From Bimuria novae-zelandiae CBS 107.79 (Eukaryota > Ascomycota > Dothideomycetes > Pleosporales > Didymosphaeriaceae): a DNA stretch of 64,000 nucleotides. Positions within the stretch are counted from its first letter, which is position 1, and every line of letters starts with the position of its first letter. Shown here piece by piece: positions 44,613 to 56,464 of this stretch. The stretch is from the NCBI GenBank assembly GCA_010015655.1, contig ML976736.1, forward strand, positions 210,857 through 274,856, given 5' to 3'. A program made the position numbers and the translations under genes. The notes under the pieces are model-generated. The model worked only from the letters and a program-made list of their open reading frames with translations. It did not search any database and was not told the origin of the DNA.

Positions 44613-44873
44613 TGTTGGATAGGCTCTCACTAGTGAAAGGAAAGGAACTGAAAACGGATTACATTCGAAGATTGATTATTGATTGTTCGTTCTATCTACT
44701 GAGGAGCGAAGTACATCGCGGGGTATGGAAGCTAGTCCCATATAGGGCTCGCTCCACACATGTAGTGTTTCGCAACACGACAGAGGTCTTGACGACCATT
44801 AACGGGATGCTCGCTCCTCCACACACGCATTCCTTATGACACGCCTGAGGCCTTTAAGATTATTAATCTAACA
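44613..44873 (-). repeat. Copia-2 3' LTR
   Basis: TGTTGGATAGGCTCTCACTA to TTAATCTAACA; about 95% like the right copy by eye, with mostly transitional differences in both directions. Confidence 0.92.
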
Positions 44874-44949
44874 CTGGAAGTCTTTTCTTTCTCGATATTA
44901 ATTATACACATGAAGGATCGAATATCTAAACTTAAATACGCTAGGCAGA

Positions 44950-47900
44950 GATCGTAGGTCTCTGCACCTAGCCTTTAACTTAGACTATTACTTTATTACT
45001 ATTAATAAATTATTCTAGGGCGTAGTTTAGTAATGCCTTCGTAAAAGCGTCCGCAGGGTTGTCTTTACTATTAATCTATTAGATCTCTATAATCTCGCGG
45101 CGTTCGTATAACTGGCGCAGTGTTATAATGTTAATTATAAGGCGCTTTTCCTTAGTCGTCCTAAGCTTTACAAGGCACTTGTATAGGGAGTACGAGTCTG
45201 TACAAATAACTAAGGGAACTACAGGCAGACCAAGGCGCTCTATAATTATCTATAAGGTAGTAGTAATAGTAATGCCTATGTTAAACCTGTTAACCATGCC
45301 GTAGATCTTAGAGGCTAGTACGCTCCGTGTAACACGCTTACACTTCGTTAAGCTATAGTGTATTATATTGCCACAGATTGTAAAGGTATTATTGACATTT
45401 GTAGACTTATTAACAAGCATGAGTATAAAGCCTAGCTGCGAGCTAAGGTCCTTATTATTAGTAAAGGAGCTATCCACGAATACTATTAGTTTAGCGTTAA
45501 TAAGGTTAACAGGTACGTAGCGTAGTCTATAGTTAAGATTCTCTATCTGCTATTTAAGGCGCTTATTAAGCGCCTTAATATCCTTATCTAAAGGTTGCTA
45601 CGCTTTAGCTACCATAGACAAGTTAAAAGACGCTTCTAGTTAACATGTTAATGCGATATACGTCCTGTAGGCGCGCTATTTAGTATACTATTACGCGCGA
45701 TTAGGAGTATTAATATTAATAAGCTTAATCTTTCCTCCTTGTCCCTTTTGCTTAAGGTTTAAGATTGCTTTGCCATTTTCTATTTTAAGCGTATAATTAT
45801 TAAAGTCTAGTTACACGCCTAGCGTTAGGATAGTCTTTAGCTTTAATTAGAACTATGCGTCCTCGAGCTTTTTCTTTTTAAGCGACAAGAATGCGGCTAT
45901 CCTAAGTATAAGGGTATCGTTAGTCTACATGCTGATAAGTCTAAAGGCGTCTACGTTTCCGTTTATAACTAATAAGTAAGGGTCGTACGTTGATGTAAAC
46001 ATGTCTAATTCCTTATGGTAGTGTCTATGGTACGTTGTCTACTAATAAACCCCTGCCTCCGCGATCCCGTATAGCGGTTTAATTACGTAAAATAGCGTGC
46101 CTTCTAGATATTTCAACACTAGTTCTAAGGGGAGATATGCGAGAATTATCCTTTAGAGATTTGTCTACGCTTAAGGATATACCTGCGTTATATCGCGTAG
46201 CTTAATAGTTATCTTACGTTGTATAAGTTCGGGCGCTAGGGCTATAATTAGACGCTAGCTATAGCGTTAAATAGTTAAAGACTATATTAAGATAGCTTCC
46301 TTACTATAGTCCTAGTAGCCTTAAATAATTAGACGGGATTTCTTGTAGGGCTTAGTTGTTTTTCCTTTAACCTCTTATATAAGATATAATTTAAAAATTT
46401 AGATCCTACCGTGCAATTCCTTATCGTATAGTTTAAACTTAAATACTCTACAGCCTACGAGGTTACTAATCTCTTAATTGTTAAACGCCTTAAAGAGTGC
46501 GCCTAGGGTTGTAATAACCCTATTATTACGTAGCTTAATCGCTAGCTTATGGTTGGCCTCCTCCTTCTCTATTATGTACACATTCGCCTTGCGCTTATTT
46601 TTTAATCCTGGAGGATGGCCTCTCTTGCGCGGTTGCGCTGCTATAGGTACTTCTATATCTACAGGTGGCTTATGCAGTGCGTGTAGCGCATTAGGGTTAC
46701 TCTAGAGGTAGTCTAGTCTATAGTATGGCTTGACAACAGTTAATCTGAATATTATTAGATTATTAACTATGTTAATAGTAACGTTGTGGCTATCTATGCT
46801 GGCGATTTTATATAGGCCGTTCTAGCCGTTACTTTCTCTCTAGATTAAAACCTCGCTTTGTAGCGGGAGTGCGAGTACGTCTTTAGAAGCAGGTCTATTC
46901 TAAGTATTTAGGGCGTTCGCGACCCAGCGCTCTATAGTAATCTTACGTAAGGTTTTTATTACCTTTTAAATAGCCTTGCTACGCTTAACTATTAATAGTA
47001 ACAGCGGTAACTCCGTTATTATACGTAGGTACGCCCTAAAGACTAGCAAAGTTAGGACTAGCCTATTAGGGCTAGCTATATCGTTAATAGCTTTTATAGC
47101 TATTTAGAGGATTGCTTCGTTGGACATAGTGCTGGCGAGCTTAATATGGAGTATATCCCATGCGCGGCGTAGGGGCGCATAATACCTCTTAGTCTTGCCT
47201 ATAGACTAGTGCGCCTCCGTAGGCACTTATTTGCACGTTACTCCCATAATCTTTACCTTAGCGTAGAACTCTACGCTCGCGAAGTTAGTGCCTGCATTGT
47301 GTGTAATAATATCTAGCGGGCCTTAGTAGGTGTCAATCCATAACATCCGTAGTGCCTGCCACGTCTCCTTGGCCGAAATAGCGCTGAGAAACTTCGCGTC
47401 TTGAAACGCAGTGGACTTATTAACCACGTATAGTACAGGCTTATTGCCTAGATATATTACGTTAATAAGGATTTTGTAGTTAAAGTAGTAGTTATCTTTA
47501 AGGGTAAACTTAAATTAGCGCGGCGCGGAGCTATTTAGTTAATAATAATAATAGAACTTCGTAATTTCCTTAAGAGTTCTTTCTTTAAAGTCGTTATGAC
47601 TAGCGTTCTTTAATAGCTTAACAAGTTATATAATAGCTAGGTGCCCAAACTAGTAATATAGCTGTCTTAACTTAGTTTTTATTAGAAACATCGTTACGCG
47701 CTCTCTCTTATTAAGATAGAACTATAAATGTCCCTATTTACGGATTACTAGGGTGCGGTGTTCTCCTTGTACAAGCTTATCCGTAGTGTTGTTAAAATAG
47801 ACATTTAACCTGTCTATATCCGCAAGGTATAGCAGGAACGGTGTAGGCGCTTTAAGCACCTTAAAATTAATTTTCCTAATCTCCGTAGAGACCTGCGTAG

Positions 47901-50560
47901 TGCTAATAGACGCGGTAACACTGCCCTTACCAAATTTAATAGACGCTTTTCCTGCCGTAGATATGTCTATCGTGACTGTTAAGTCTTCTCGTGTTAGCGC
48001 GAGGTATTGTTTCCTGCTGATCGTGGATATATTAGCGGCGCCAGTATTAGGCAGGATTCCCTAGTACACGGATCGCGCGTATTAGTCCTTAATAAAAAAC
48101 TATAACGCTGGCGTTGATAGTGCGCGTCTGCTATAAATGTCGTTACTAGAGGTATAGTGCAGGAATGCTTAATCTATAAGGCATTATTCCTTAAAGAATT
48201 ATTATTTAACGTACGCGGCTATAACGCTATTATTATTATCTTTATCCTTATAGACTTCCTCTTCTCTCTAGCCTTCTTAGTTGTACTAGGTCGCGTGTTT
48301 AATTCCTTCATACTCCGCAAGGTACATAGAGAAGTCTACGGGCGGTTATATGTCTATAAAGTAACATGCAGAAAAGAACTACGCGCAGGCGGCCTTACAT
48401 TCTTTATTTATATAGTTAGTTAACTAGTAGCCTTCCTTCTAGCAGATAAAACACTTCTTCTTCTAGCGTGGCGTAAATCTACGTGCGCTATTATAGCTAT
48501 TAAAGCGCTAACTACCTCTATTACTTGCTTAGCCTCCTTAGAATCCACTACTAAATCCACCTCCGCCTCTAAATCGTCCTCTAAATCCACCTTTAAATCC
48601 CCCTCTAAATCCCCCTTAATTTCTTCTATTACTATTATAGCGGCGGTCTAGGTAGTACTAGTCCTCCGTAAGTGTCTTACTCTTTATTAGTATTTATATC
48701 GTGTGCTAACGTGCAAGGTGCGTCTTAATTATAAACTATAAATCTAAAAAGAGTCCTTTATAGATTATAGCTAGCTTAAAGAGTGCTATTTTAAGTTCTA
48801 GAACTCCACGGCACGCGTTAATAATAGTTATACGTAGGGTATTTTTACCCTTAAAGTTCTTACTAAGCGCGCGTTAGCATAACTATAGCTTATTAAATAA
48901 GATCTATAGCACCTTATATAAGCCTTTATTAGGGTTCTCCGTGCGCATACAGGCGAAGGTTATAGTTATCTAGTCTGTATAATAGTATTAATAGTAGACG
49001 TTATAGTTAAAGTGGTTCTTAATCGCTATGTACGCATTAGAAAAGCTGTCGCCTCTGTTCATAACTTGTATATAGAACATCTCTACTCGCCCTATAAGAA
49101 TACGAGGAAACATAGCATGGAACTGCTCTTCGTGGATATCCACCTGCTAACAGATGCTAAAGAAGATCTTAATTTTATTATTAAGCAAATCGTACGCGTC
49201 TCTCGTGTATTTCTTACTATTATCTTAGAGCTTAGAGAACTGCGTGATTGTATTAGCGTTAAGTTAGTTATTATAGGACTAGCGCGGCGACAGCGTCTTA
49301 TACAGGTTATATAGTAGCTTAGGTGGTCTGCCAGGTACACCGTTCATAGGTTATTATAGAAACGGCGTAATTTCGCGATATATAATCGCTAGCGGCCGTG
49401 CCTACGTCTATAGTCGCTATTACTATAATTACGCGCCTTATTCCTACTATTATTAAGACTAAGGTCCTCTAAGCGCACTACTTATAAAGGGTAGTTATTA
49501 ACTATTAGTACTCTATCTTATTATTCGGGTTTCCTCTATCTAGTGCACTAGTTGTAGCCCCCATGTTTTAAATTAGTTTTAAGCGTCGTGTCCCACTCCG
49601 TACTACTCGCCTCGCTACGAGTACTCTGGCTACTACTCGTCTCGCTACGAGTACTCCAGCTACTGCAGCTGTAGCTATAACTACGATGCATATATACTAG
49701 CTAGCGGGCTATTCTACTGCGATTGTTGCTTAGCTATAGGAGCTGTCCGTTATATATTCTACTAGCGCTTGTATGCCTTCGATCGTTGGTTAAATATCGT
49801 AGCTTAGAATTCTACAGGGTCCCATTTAGGAACGTTCTCCATAGTTAACAAATTGTATAGAGAATTAGCAAGCCTGGCGTAATTATTACCTATATAGACT
49901 CCTCTATGCCATAGGACCGTCTTTAGAGACTTTAATATACCGCGGTTAACCTTAAGAAATAGCTCTTTTATCTATCCTTTAAAATTATAATAGTAATCTG
50001 CAAAGAGGTTATCGTCCTAGACTATTACTATATTATAATTATAAATAATTTTAGCAACCTAGGTTATTGCGTGTGTCTTATTTGCGTCTGCCAGTGCAGG
50101 TGTATCCCAGAGAGATGTGTTAATAACATCTAGCGCCACTAGATATAGGCAGTCTCCTATAAGGTGTTAGGTAGTGAATTTAGCCTAGATAAAAGTGGCT
50201 TCCCTGTGTTTACTTAAGCTATGCTCTAACTAATTATCGCGTAGTTAAGCTTAAGCTTAAGTATTAGCATCGCCTGCTACGCTATTACTACTTTAGTTAT
50301 TTACTATTATACTAGCGGGTGTTAACTTATTATTGTTATAGTTATCTTATTAGTTAGTTATTTCTAACGTGTGTTAGTGTATGTAACTTAGTTATCTAGA
50401 GACGTTTATATAGTAAATCGTAATACGTTGCTGACGCGCTCTATGTCCGCGGATTAGCCTAAACTAGTAGTTTTAAAGGTTAGTTAAGAGTGCTTCGTGT
50501 TATTTCTGCCTCGCTCTATTCTTAGCACATTCTGCATCAACCCGAGATTTCTTACGTCGG
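44950..50560 (-). pseudogene. Copia-2 gag-pol remnant
   Basis: Minus-strand polyprotein with many stops. From the right: gag (about 50560-48500); a CCHC-type knuckle near 48470-48420 (KKCFIC.KEG); a degenerate acidic repeat at 48620-48540 (AAATCC units on the plus strand); integrase (about 47800-46900); basic linker RKRGHPPGLKNKRKANVYI at about 46640-46570; RVT_2 RT (about 46400-45750) with STYDPYLLV and LILRIAAFLSLKKKKLEDA; and RNase H with MDSSFTNNKDLSSQLGFILM, KCKRVTRSVLASKIYGMVN (45477-45250). Same lineage as Copia-1. Confidence 0.75.
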
Positions 50561-50623
50561 GCTGTTAATAGTCTGTCTCTTCTACCTTGCTATCTGTGAT
50601 CGCCTTAAGCAATCACTAATTAG

Positions 50624-50884
50624 TGTTAGATAGGCTCTCACTAGTAAAAGGAAAGGAACTAAAAACGGATTATATTTAAAGATTAATTATTAATTATTTG
50701 TTCTATCTACTAAGGAGCGAAGTACATCGCGGGGTATGGAAGCTAGTCCCATATAGGGCTCGCTCCACACATGTAGTGTTTCGCAACACGATAGAGGTCT
50801 CGACGACTATTGACGGGATGCTCGCTCCTCCACACATGCATTCCTTGTGACACGCCTGAGGCCTTTGAGATTGTTAATCCGACA
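50624..50884 (-). repeat. Copia-2 5' LTR
   Basis: TGTTAGATAGGCTCTCACTA to TTAATCCGACA, followed by TSD CTTAC. Differences from the left copy include TAAAAGG for TGAAAGG and TATATTTAAAG for TACATTCGAAG. Confidence 0.92.
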
Positions 50885-51923
50885 CTTACCTTTATATTTA
50901 TAAGCTAATTAAACACCTGCTATAGCTATGCTAGGCTAATTTAATTATTACTCTAGCTAGATTTAGATACCGTGATAAAGACATAATAGTAGTAGGGATT
51001 AAGGTCCTCTATTTAACTTAATTATATATTTGTAGAGGCGTCCGCATAGATAAGGGCTAGATCTAAGACAGATCTATTGGCGCATATATAGGCTATAATT
51101 AATATCCACTTATGGCTACCATCTTGTATTGCTTACCTCACAGCCTTGCTCTAATATAGAGGTCTACTAAAGATCCTCTTTGTGCAGGAGGTGATACTAA
51201 GCAGGGAGCCCTTCTTATCTATATTATACGTATGCCATGCCTTAATTAAATACTCCTAAATCTTATACTGTATAAGGCTAAAGTAGTGCTTATATTTAGC
51301 TAAGGAATTAGTTTTATAGTAATTACTATTAATACTAGCTATTTATTAAGATATTAAAGATATAGAGTTTTGCTTTATAAAGTAATTAACTTATAATATT
51401 AAGATCTACTTTTTAGCAGCAGATAAAGTAAAGCTTTATATTATTTACTATATAAAAGAAAGACTACGTTTAGTAAGGCGTTTAATATAATTTAAAAGCT
51501 TTACCTTTTATTAGTAACTAAAATTATATTATTATTTAATCCTATCTACACGCGTTTGCGTGACGCGTTAATGCTAACGCGTTAACGTAGACACTATAAC
51601 ACTATACTCTTTCGCTATTTCTCTATATAAGAAAGATTCTCCTAGTTCCCGCGAGTTGATTGCTGTAATTGCGACCTTAATTGGATCTATATTGGTGGAG
51701 ATGCGGCGTGTCAAAGTTGGTGTGTTGCATGGTGGGGTGTTGCATGAGTTGACGTGTTGCACGAGCTGCCAAGCTACGGTATTGTCGTTTCCGAAATACC
51801 GTCCCGCCCCACTTTGGCGGATTTTTCTGTCAGCACTTAGTAATCGGTTCCTCACCAACACTTTCGTACACCTGTTTTGTGAGCGATAAAATGATTACAC
51901 GGAATATTTACCCTAAGTAAACA

Positions 51924-53051
51924 ATGCCGCAGGATTTAGGAAGACCTACTAGGCACCGCCTGTAGTAATTACTTATCTAGGCTATTATAAATCGCGTTAA
52001 CGATAGGAAAAATAATAAAGCTATCTATAGAGAGCTCGGCGTCGACCCAAAAACAGTACGCAAATACAGGCTTAACCTAAAGGTCTTTAGTAAGCTAATT
52101 AGGCTAAGATACGTACGTCGTGGCAGGCTACCTCTACTTAAGTAATGCTATAGAGACGCGCTGCTTAAGATGCTACGTAGTAAGCTAATATCCTATATAG
52201 ATAAGATGCAGGACTTCTTGTACAATAAGTACGACGTTAAGGTATCTCTTATAACTCTAGACAGAGAGCTTAAAGCCATGCGATAGAGTAGGAAGGCAGC
52301 CTTAAAGGTAGCTAGGGAGCGTTATAAGGGTCTTTATTAAGCCTTTTAAGCGCGTTGCTAGTAAATCTATTAACCTAATTAAATTATTTATCTTAACAAG
52401 AGCGCTTGCAACGAGCGTATAGGGGATTAAAAGTATAGCTAGAGTGAAGTTAATATAGCCTGCCACGTTAGCTACTTAGCCAAGCGCTTAAAGAGGTAGA
52501 GCTTACTACTAGCTATAGACGATAACAGATACCTTGCCTATACGATTTTTCAGGGAGCGATTACTGCGGAGCTAATAGAGGACTTTATTGCTAATTAAGT
52601 ACTTCCACACTATAGTCCTTGGCCAGGAAAACGCTTAGTAATAGTCCTTAACAACGCGTCTATCTATTAATTAGTAAGGCTGGCCAATATATGCGCAGAG
52701 GCAGGCGTGATTATAGAGTTTCTACCTCCTTACTTACCTAATATAAATCTAATTAAGCAGACCTTTAAGGCGTTAAAGACCTAGATCTAGCGGTATTACC
52801 GGGGCGCTAAGGCGTATAATAAATTTAAGTATTTTCTAAAGGAAGCTGTATTAAGTATATGCTATAAAAGCTCTATAGGTAACTTTTTTAGGTACTATAG
52901 GTAGGCGCTATAGAGGTATTATACTATAATTAATAGTATATATTTAGTATTCGCCGGAGTGGTTTTATACTATCGTTAGTAGTACATAGTTAGATATATT
53001 CTGTCAGAGTCAGTTTTAGAGATCAGAAATCTAGCACCTGCTATAATATAA
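51924..53051 (+). pseudogene. DDE_3 (IS630/Tc1-like) transposase, RIP-inactivated
   Basis: A 375-codon frame from ATG 51924 to TAA 53049-53051 with TAA/TAG interruptions and no frameshift. It begins PQDLGRPTRHR, an HTH region INRVNDRKNNKAIYRELGVD, PKTVRKYRLN; then DFLYNKYDVKVSLITLDREL (the Tc5/IS630-like winged HTH); the catalytic core LLLAIDDNRYLAYTIFQGAI (first Asp), VLPHYSPWPGKRLVIVLNNA (second Asp as Asn in VLNNASIY), FLPPYLPNINLIKQTFKALK (third acid as Lys). In active relatives the last two read 'DNASIH' and 'PxxNPIEExF'; both losses are G>A. Cut-and-paste enzyme, dead here. Confidence 0.85.
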
Positions 53052-53360
53052 ATATAGTAATCTTATAGTAGTGCAAGGGTAATCTAAGGCTACTAAATCA
53101 ATTACTATTATCTATTTTAGTGTAGCTAGCGTAGTAGTAGAGTTGCAGAGGGTAAGGCGTACAGTGAGCAGACAAGGCAAGAAAGTTAGTGTTTAATTAT
53201 ACGAACAAGGTAATCATATCGGGCGATATCTATAGGATATGGCCCGTGCCCTACGCGTCGAAGATAACACCTCTACGCCCTCTGCTCGATCACCTCTACA
53301 CGATCACCTCTACACGATCGTCTCTCCGCCCTCTGCCTAAGTAGCTCTCAGCTACTGTTT

Positions 53361-55050
53361 CTACTCATTATCTTGCCGCTGTAGCTCCCTACATGCCTCT
53401 CGATCACTCTCTAAAAGTCCAGGATACTGGAGTTGCCACCGAAATGCCATTTTACGGAGTCGCAGAAGTAGTGCGATTGGCAGCTTAAAATTATCTCTCC
53501 AAATCTCGTATAGCATGCCTGTATTAGATCCATCTATTAGCATGTTCAGATCGATCCGCCCGGCCTTAATAACCCTTCTAAATACCGTCCTGATCTCTAG
53601 CACCTCTACAGCCATTGCCTAATCTATCCACTAGTTAAAGAAGTGCCAAGTCTAATATAAGAGCTCCATGTTATTCTCGTACGTTAGATCTCTCTATGTT
53701 AGATCTTTCCACGCTGGCGCTGGCACGCTTAGAGCACTCGTAGAGCTAACAGCGGGCGCTGCAGGTATAGGTGCCTGCCGTGCAAGTAGCTAACTTTATG
53801 CTAACTAACTAACAGACAGCGCGCTGGCAGTAATCGCGCTTATAAAGCTATTTGCTATAAACATAGACGCAGACGCTAAGCCCTGTTACGCCTTCTCCTT
53901 TACCTTCTCTTTCGCCTTTAGGTCCCTCGCTGTACGCAGAGCAAGGCGTACAGTATCGTCTAGCACGTTAACGCTGCACCTCTCGAGGCTAATATTGCGC
54001 GCCCACATGGCCACAATATTACTGCTTACTAGGAAATGGTTCTCAAATCGATCAGGCTGGCCAGGCGTACGCTGGACCCAGCAGACGTACGGGTAGTTAC
54101 CACAGTAGGTATCCTGGCACCTCCACTTATCGCGGATAGCTATTGAAGGTCCCTCAGCGACAGCATGGCTAGCAAAGATCTCTAGCAGCTCTTGTAGCTG
54201 CCTTTGTGTTGTAGTAAGTCGAACCTGGCCCTGGGAGCTGGACGAGCCTCTGCTACGTTGTTAGCCTATAGGACTAATTACCTTTATAGACTTAGTAGCA
54301 AGCGTCGCGTTAAAGTCAAGATACATTATATTAATTAAGGACTCCCTTAGGTGCTGCGCGTGCTCTACTAGTAGCGTCTCTACGCTTAAGCGATTGCCAT
54401 AGCTTCTGTCTCTCTAGGGTCTTTTGCCTGTACGCGCAGCCAGAAACGTCCCTAATTATTACTTTTTATAGCGGAGTTGTCTCTATAGCTAAGTCTTAAG
54501 CGACCTTATCTACCTATATCTAAAGCTAACCGGCGTAGTAGTGCTCTAGGATAAACTCTGTATCGAATCTTGGCTTATAGAGCTCCTTTTTAGGACCTAC
54601 AAAGGCCTGCCAGCGGCAAGTAACATACGGCGACTCTGCTTCGGATACCCTAGTAGCTGATTTTGGCTCATCTTCCTGAGTTTCTCCCTGCGTAGGGTTG
54701 CTAATTAGATTAGATATACATCCGCTGGGCGGGTCACTAGGCAGGTCACTAGGTAGATTACTAGATAATACGATTGCTGGCAATGGCTGCGCAGACGGAG
54801 GCTCGATATCCTAATTAAGGCTAACTAGATTAGATACAGCGTTGCCTTCCGCCGGAGGAGGAGCCTTCTTAGATACTTTTCTCCGTGACTTAGCACCTTT
54901 AGCAGCTGCTGCAGGCGCCTAGCGCGCACGTTTTAAAGGATTTTAACCCCTGTTAAATGGCTGGGTAGCTGTACGCTTACGTTAACTACGCGGCGGTATA
55001 ATACAGGTATTAATATAGGGTGAATGTTCGCTGTAATTATTGTTTTACTA
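53361..55050 (-). pseudogene. Second gene of the DDE_3 element: large protein with a Cys motif
   Basis: Minus-strand protein of roughly 530-560 codons ending at 53361. The N-terminal part is basic and Ala/Pro-rich (RQAPAAAAKGAKSRRKVSKK-like, about 54925-54870), then LPAIVLSSNLPSDLPSDPPS and RWQAFVGPKKELYKPRFDTE (54783-54526). A frameshift or two follows near 54330, then QVRLTTTQRQLQELLEIFAS, a Cys block KWRCQDTYCGNYPYVCWVQR (about 54145-54085), and AMWARNISLERCSVNVLDDT; the C-terminal part is FRRVIKAGRIDLNMLIDGSN and KMAFRWQLQYPG (53615-53361). C-x4-C-x6-C could bind zinc. I do not recognise the family. It lies wholly inside the TIRs and converges on the transposase, leaving about 310 bp between their ends. 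Confidence 0.6.
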
Positions 55051-55124
55051 ACAAATTGGGTGATAGAAAATATTTTCCGGGAAGCTGGGTCCACTTCGGC
55101 TGCCCGAAGTGGGGCGGGACGGTA

Positions 55125-55179
55125 TTTCGGAGAGCACCGATAGTAGGATCGAGTGGGCTTAGTTACAAATTCTACAAAG
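55125..55179. other. Host strip between the DDE_3 element and P9
   Basis: About 55 bp of non-repetitive sequence, the only host DNA between two transposons. Together with 51782-51796 and the flanks of P8 and P9 it shows the original order of the locus. Confidence 0.6.
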
Positions 55180-56464
55180 TACCGTGTCCGTGCGCGTAAT
55201 GCCCGGATTCGCGTAATGCCCGCGCAGCACCAAACACCCTAACTTCAGCACGCGATAACTCCCACCAATATGGATCCGTATCAGGATGCGATTGATGAAA
55301 TCGAATCGCGAGAGCCAGGAGAAGATTTTTCATATACAGAAGTGGCTACTAGGCGTGGACTTGAGCGATCTACGTTGGGCCGAAGGCATCGGGGAGTAAC
55401 GCGCCCTCGACAGGTCAAGAACATCAACCAGCAGAAACTCACCCCACAGCAAGAGGAGGAGCTTGTTCAATATATTAAAAGACTCACAGAGAGACATATG
55501 CCTCCTACTAAAGAGATAATACAGAACTTCGCCTCTACAATAGCAAAGGAGCGAGTCAGCGAAAGCTGGGTTACGCGCTTTATTAACCGACACAGCATTC
55601 ATCTTATCTCATAATAGGCAGTCGGCATGGACAGCAATCGCCACAAAGCTAATTTAGTGGATAAATATCGCCTCTTTTTCAACCTTCTGCACAGCAAGAT
55701 AGATTAATATCATATAGATCCTCGTCATATCTACAATATGGATAAGAAAGGCTGCCTGATCGGTATCGTTGGTAGATCAAAGAGGATATTCAGCAGACGA
55801 ATGTGGGAGAAGAAGGAAGTTAGGGCATTACTCTAAGATGGCAATCGCGCATGGATCACGCTCCTGGCATGTATCTGCGCTGATGGATCAGCTCTGCCGC
55901 CAAGCCTTATCTATGAGGCTGTCAACAAGGGCATCCAATCAAGCTGGGTAGAGGATATTAAGGCAGGATATTATGAAGTCTTTATCACCTCATCACCCTC
56001 TGGCTGGACGAACAATAATATCGGGCTTGCTTAGCTTGAGCAGGTGTTTGATCGCTGTATAAAAGAGAAGACTCGACAATTATATTAACTTTTAATTATA
56101 GATAGCCACGGATCTTATGTTACTATAGACTTTATTAACTACTATAATTAGAATAAGATTCTGCTTACTATTCTGCCTCCTTATTTAACTTATACGCTTT
56201 AGCCACTTAACGTTACGATGTTTAAGCCTCTATTAATAGCCTACTTAGCAGAGCTATTAAGATACCTTTATAGAAGCTAGGGCCTAGCTTTTATTACTAA
56301 AGACGACTTCTTCCCCCTATTCTGGAATGCGTGGAAGGCCTCCTTTAAGGAATTAACTATCCTTAGCTCTTTTAGAGCCACAGGCATATCGCCACCTGAT
56401 CCTACACCGAACACCAACTTTTCGATTTTTAGATATCCTCTCTAAAGACCCTAATAATCCTAGC

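Larger units (their letters stand above)
44613..50884 (-). mobile_element. Copia-2, Ty1/copia retrotransposon nested in P8
   Basis: LTRs of 261 bp (44613-44873, 50624-50884) and the TSD CTTAC (44608-44612, 50885-50889). Coding is on the minus strand, so the right LTR is 5'. It shares the basic linker KRG.PPGLKNK and domain order with Copia-1. Length 6272 bp; heavily RIP-mutated. Confidence 0.92.
43450..51697 (-). pseudogene. P8 transposase (DDE_1), split by Copia-2
   Basis: The N-terminal end is at the right: DPIKVAITAINSRELG and YREIAKEYSVIVSTLTR (about 51690-51574), whose start codon reads ATA (rest of the context CACCAATATAGATCC preserved), a G>A change expected of RIP. After Copia-2, the DDE end continues near 44590-44390 with LLILNSYRSYIIIDFINYYY and LTHTLQPLNIYIFKPLLIIYL, then a Lys-rich tail to about 43500. 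Many TAA/TAG stops. Confidence 0.82.
43377..51779 (-). mobile_element. P8, pogo/Fot-type transposon split by Copia-2
   Basis: TA TSD (43375-43376, 51780-51781). TIR begins CCGTAGCTTGGCAGCTCGTG, with iterons CTCGTGCAACAC and CTCATGCAACAC 17 bp apart; close to the P3 TIR. Minus-strand transposase; without Copia-2 the element is about 2.1 kb. Confidence 0.92.
51799..55122 (+). mobile_element. Two-gene Tc1/DDE_3-type DNA transposon
   Basis: TIR about 20 bp, CCGTCCCGCCCCACTTTGGC at the left and CCGTCCCGCCCCACTTCGGG in reverse complement at the right. With a TA TSD (51797-51798, 55123-55124) the host target would have been the palindrome TCCGAAATATTTCGGA; alternatively the TIR extends outward to include TCCGAAATA. 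It carries a plus-strand transposase and a convergent minus-strand second gene. No iteron pair like those in the pogo elements. Confidence 0.8.

Noticed and set aside
49012..49340. Overlapping 82-100-residue frames on both strands
   Set aside because: They lie within the Copia-2 gag region, with no motif; AT-rich mutated sequence with chance openings.
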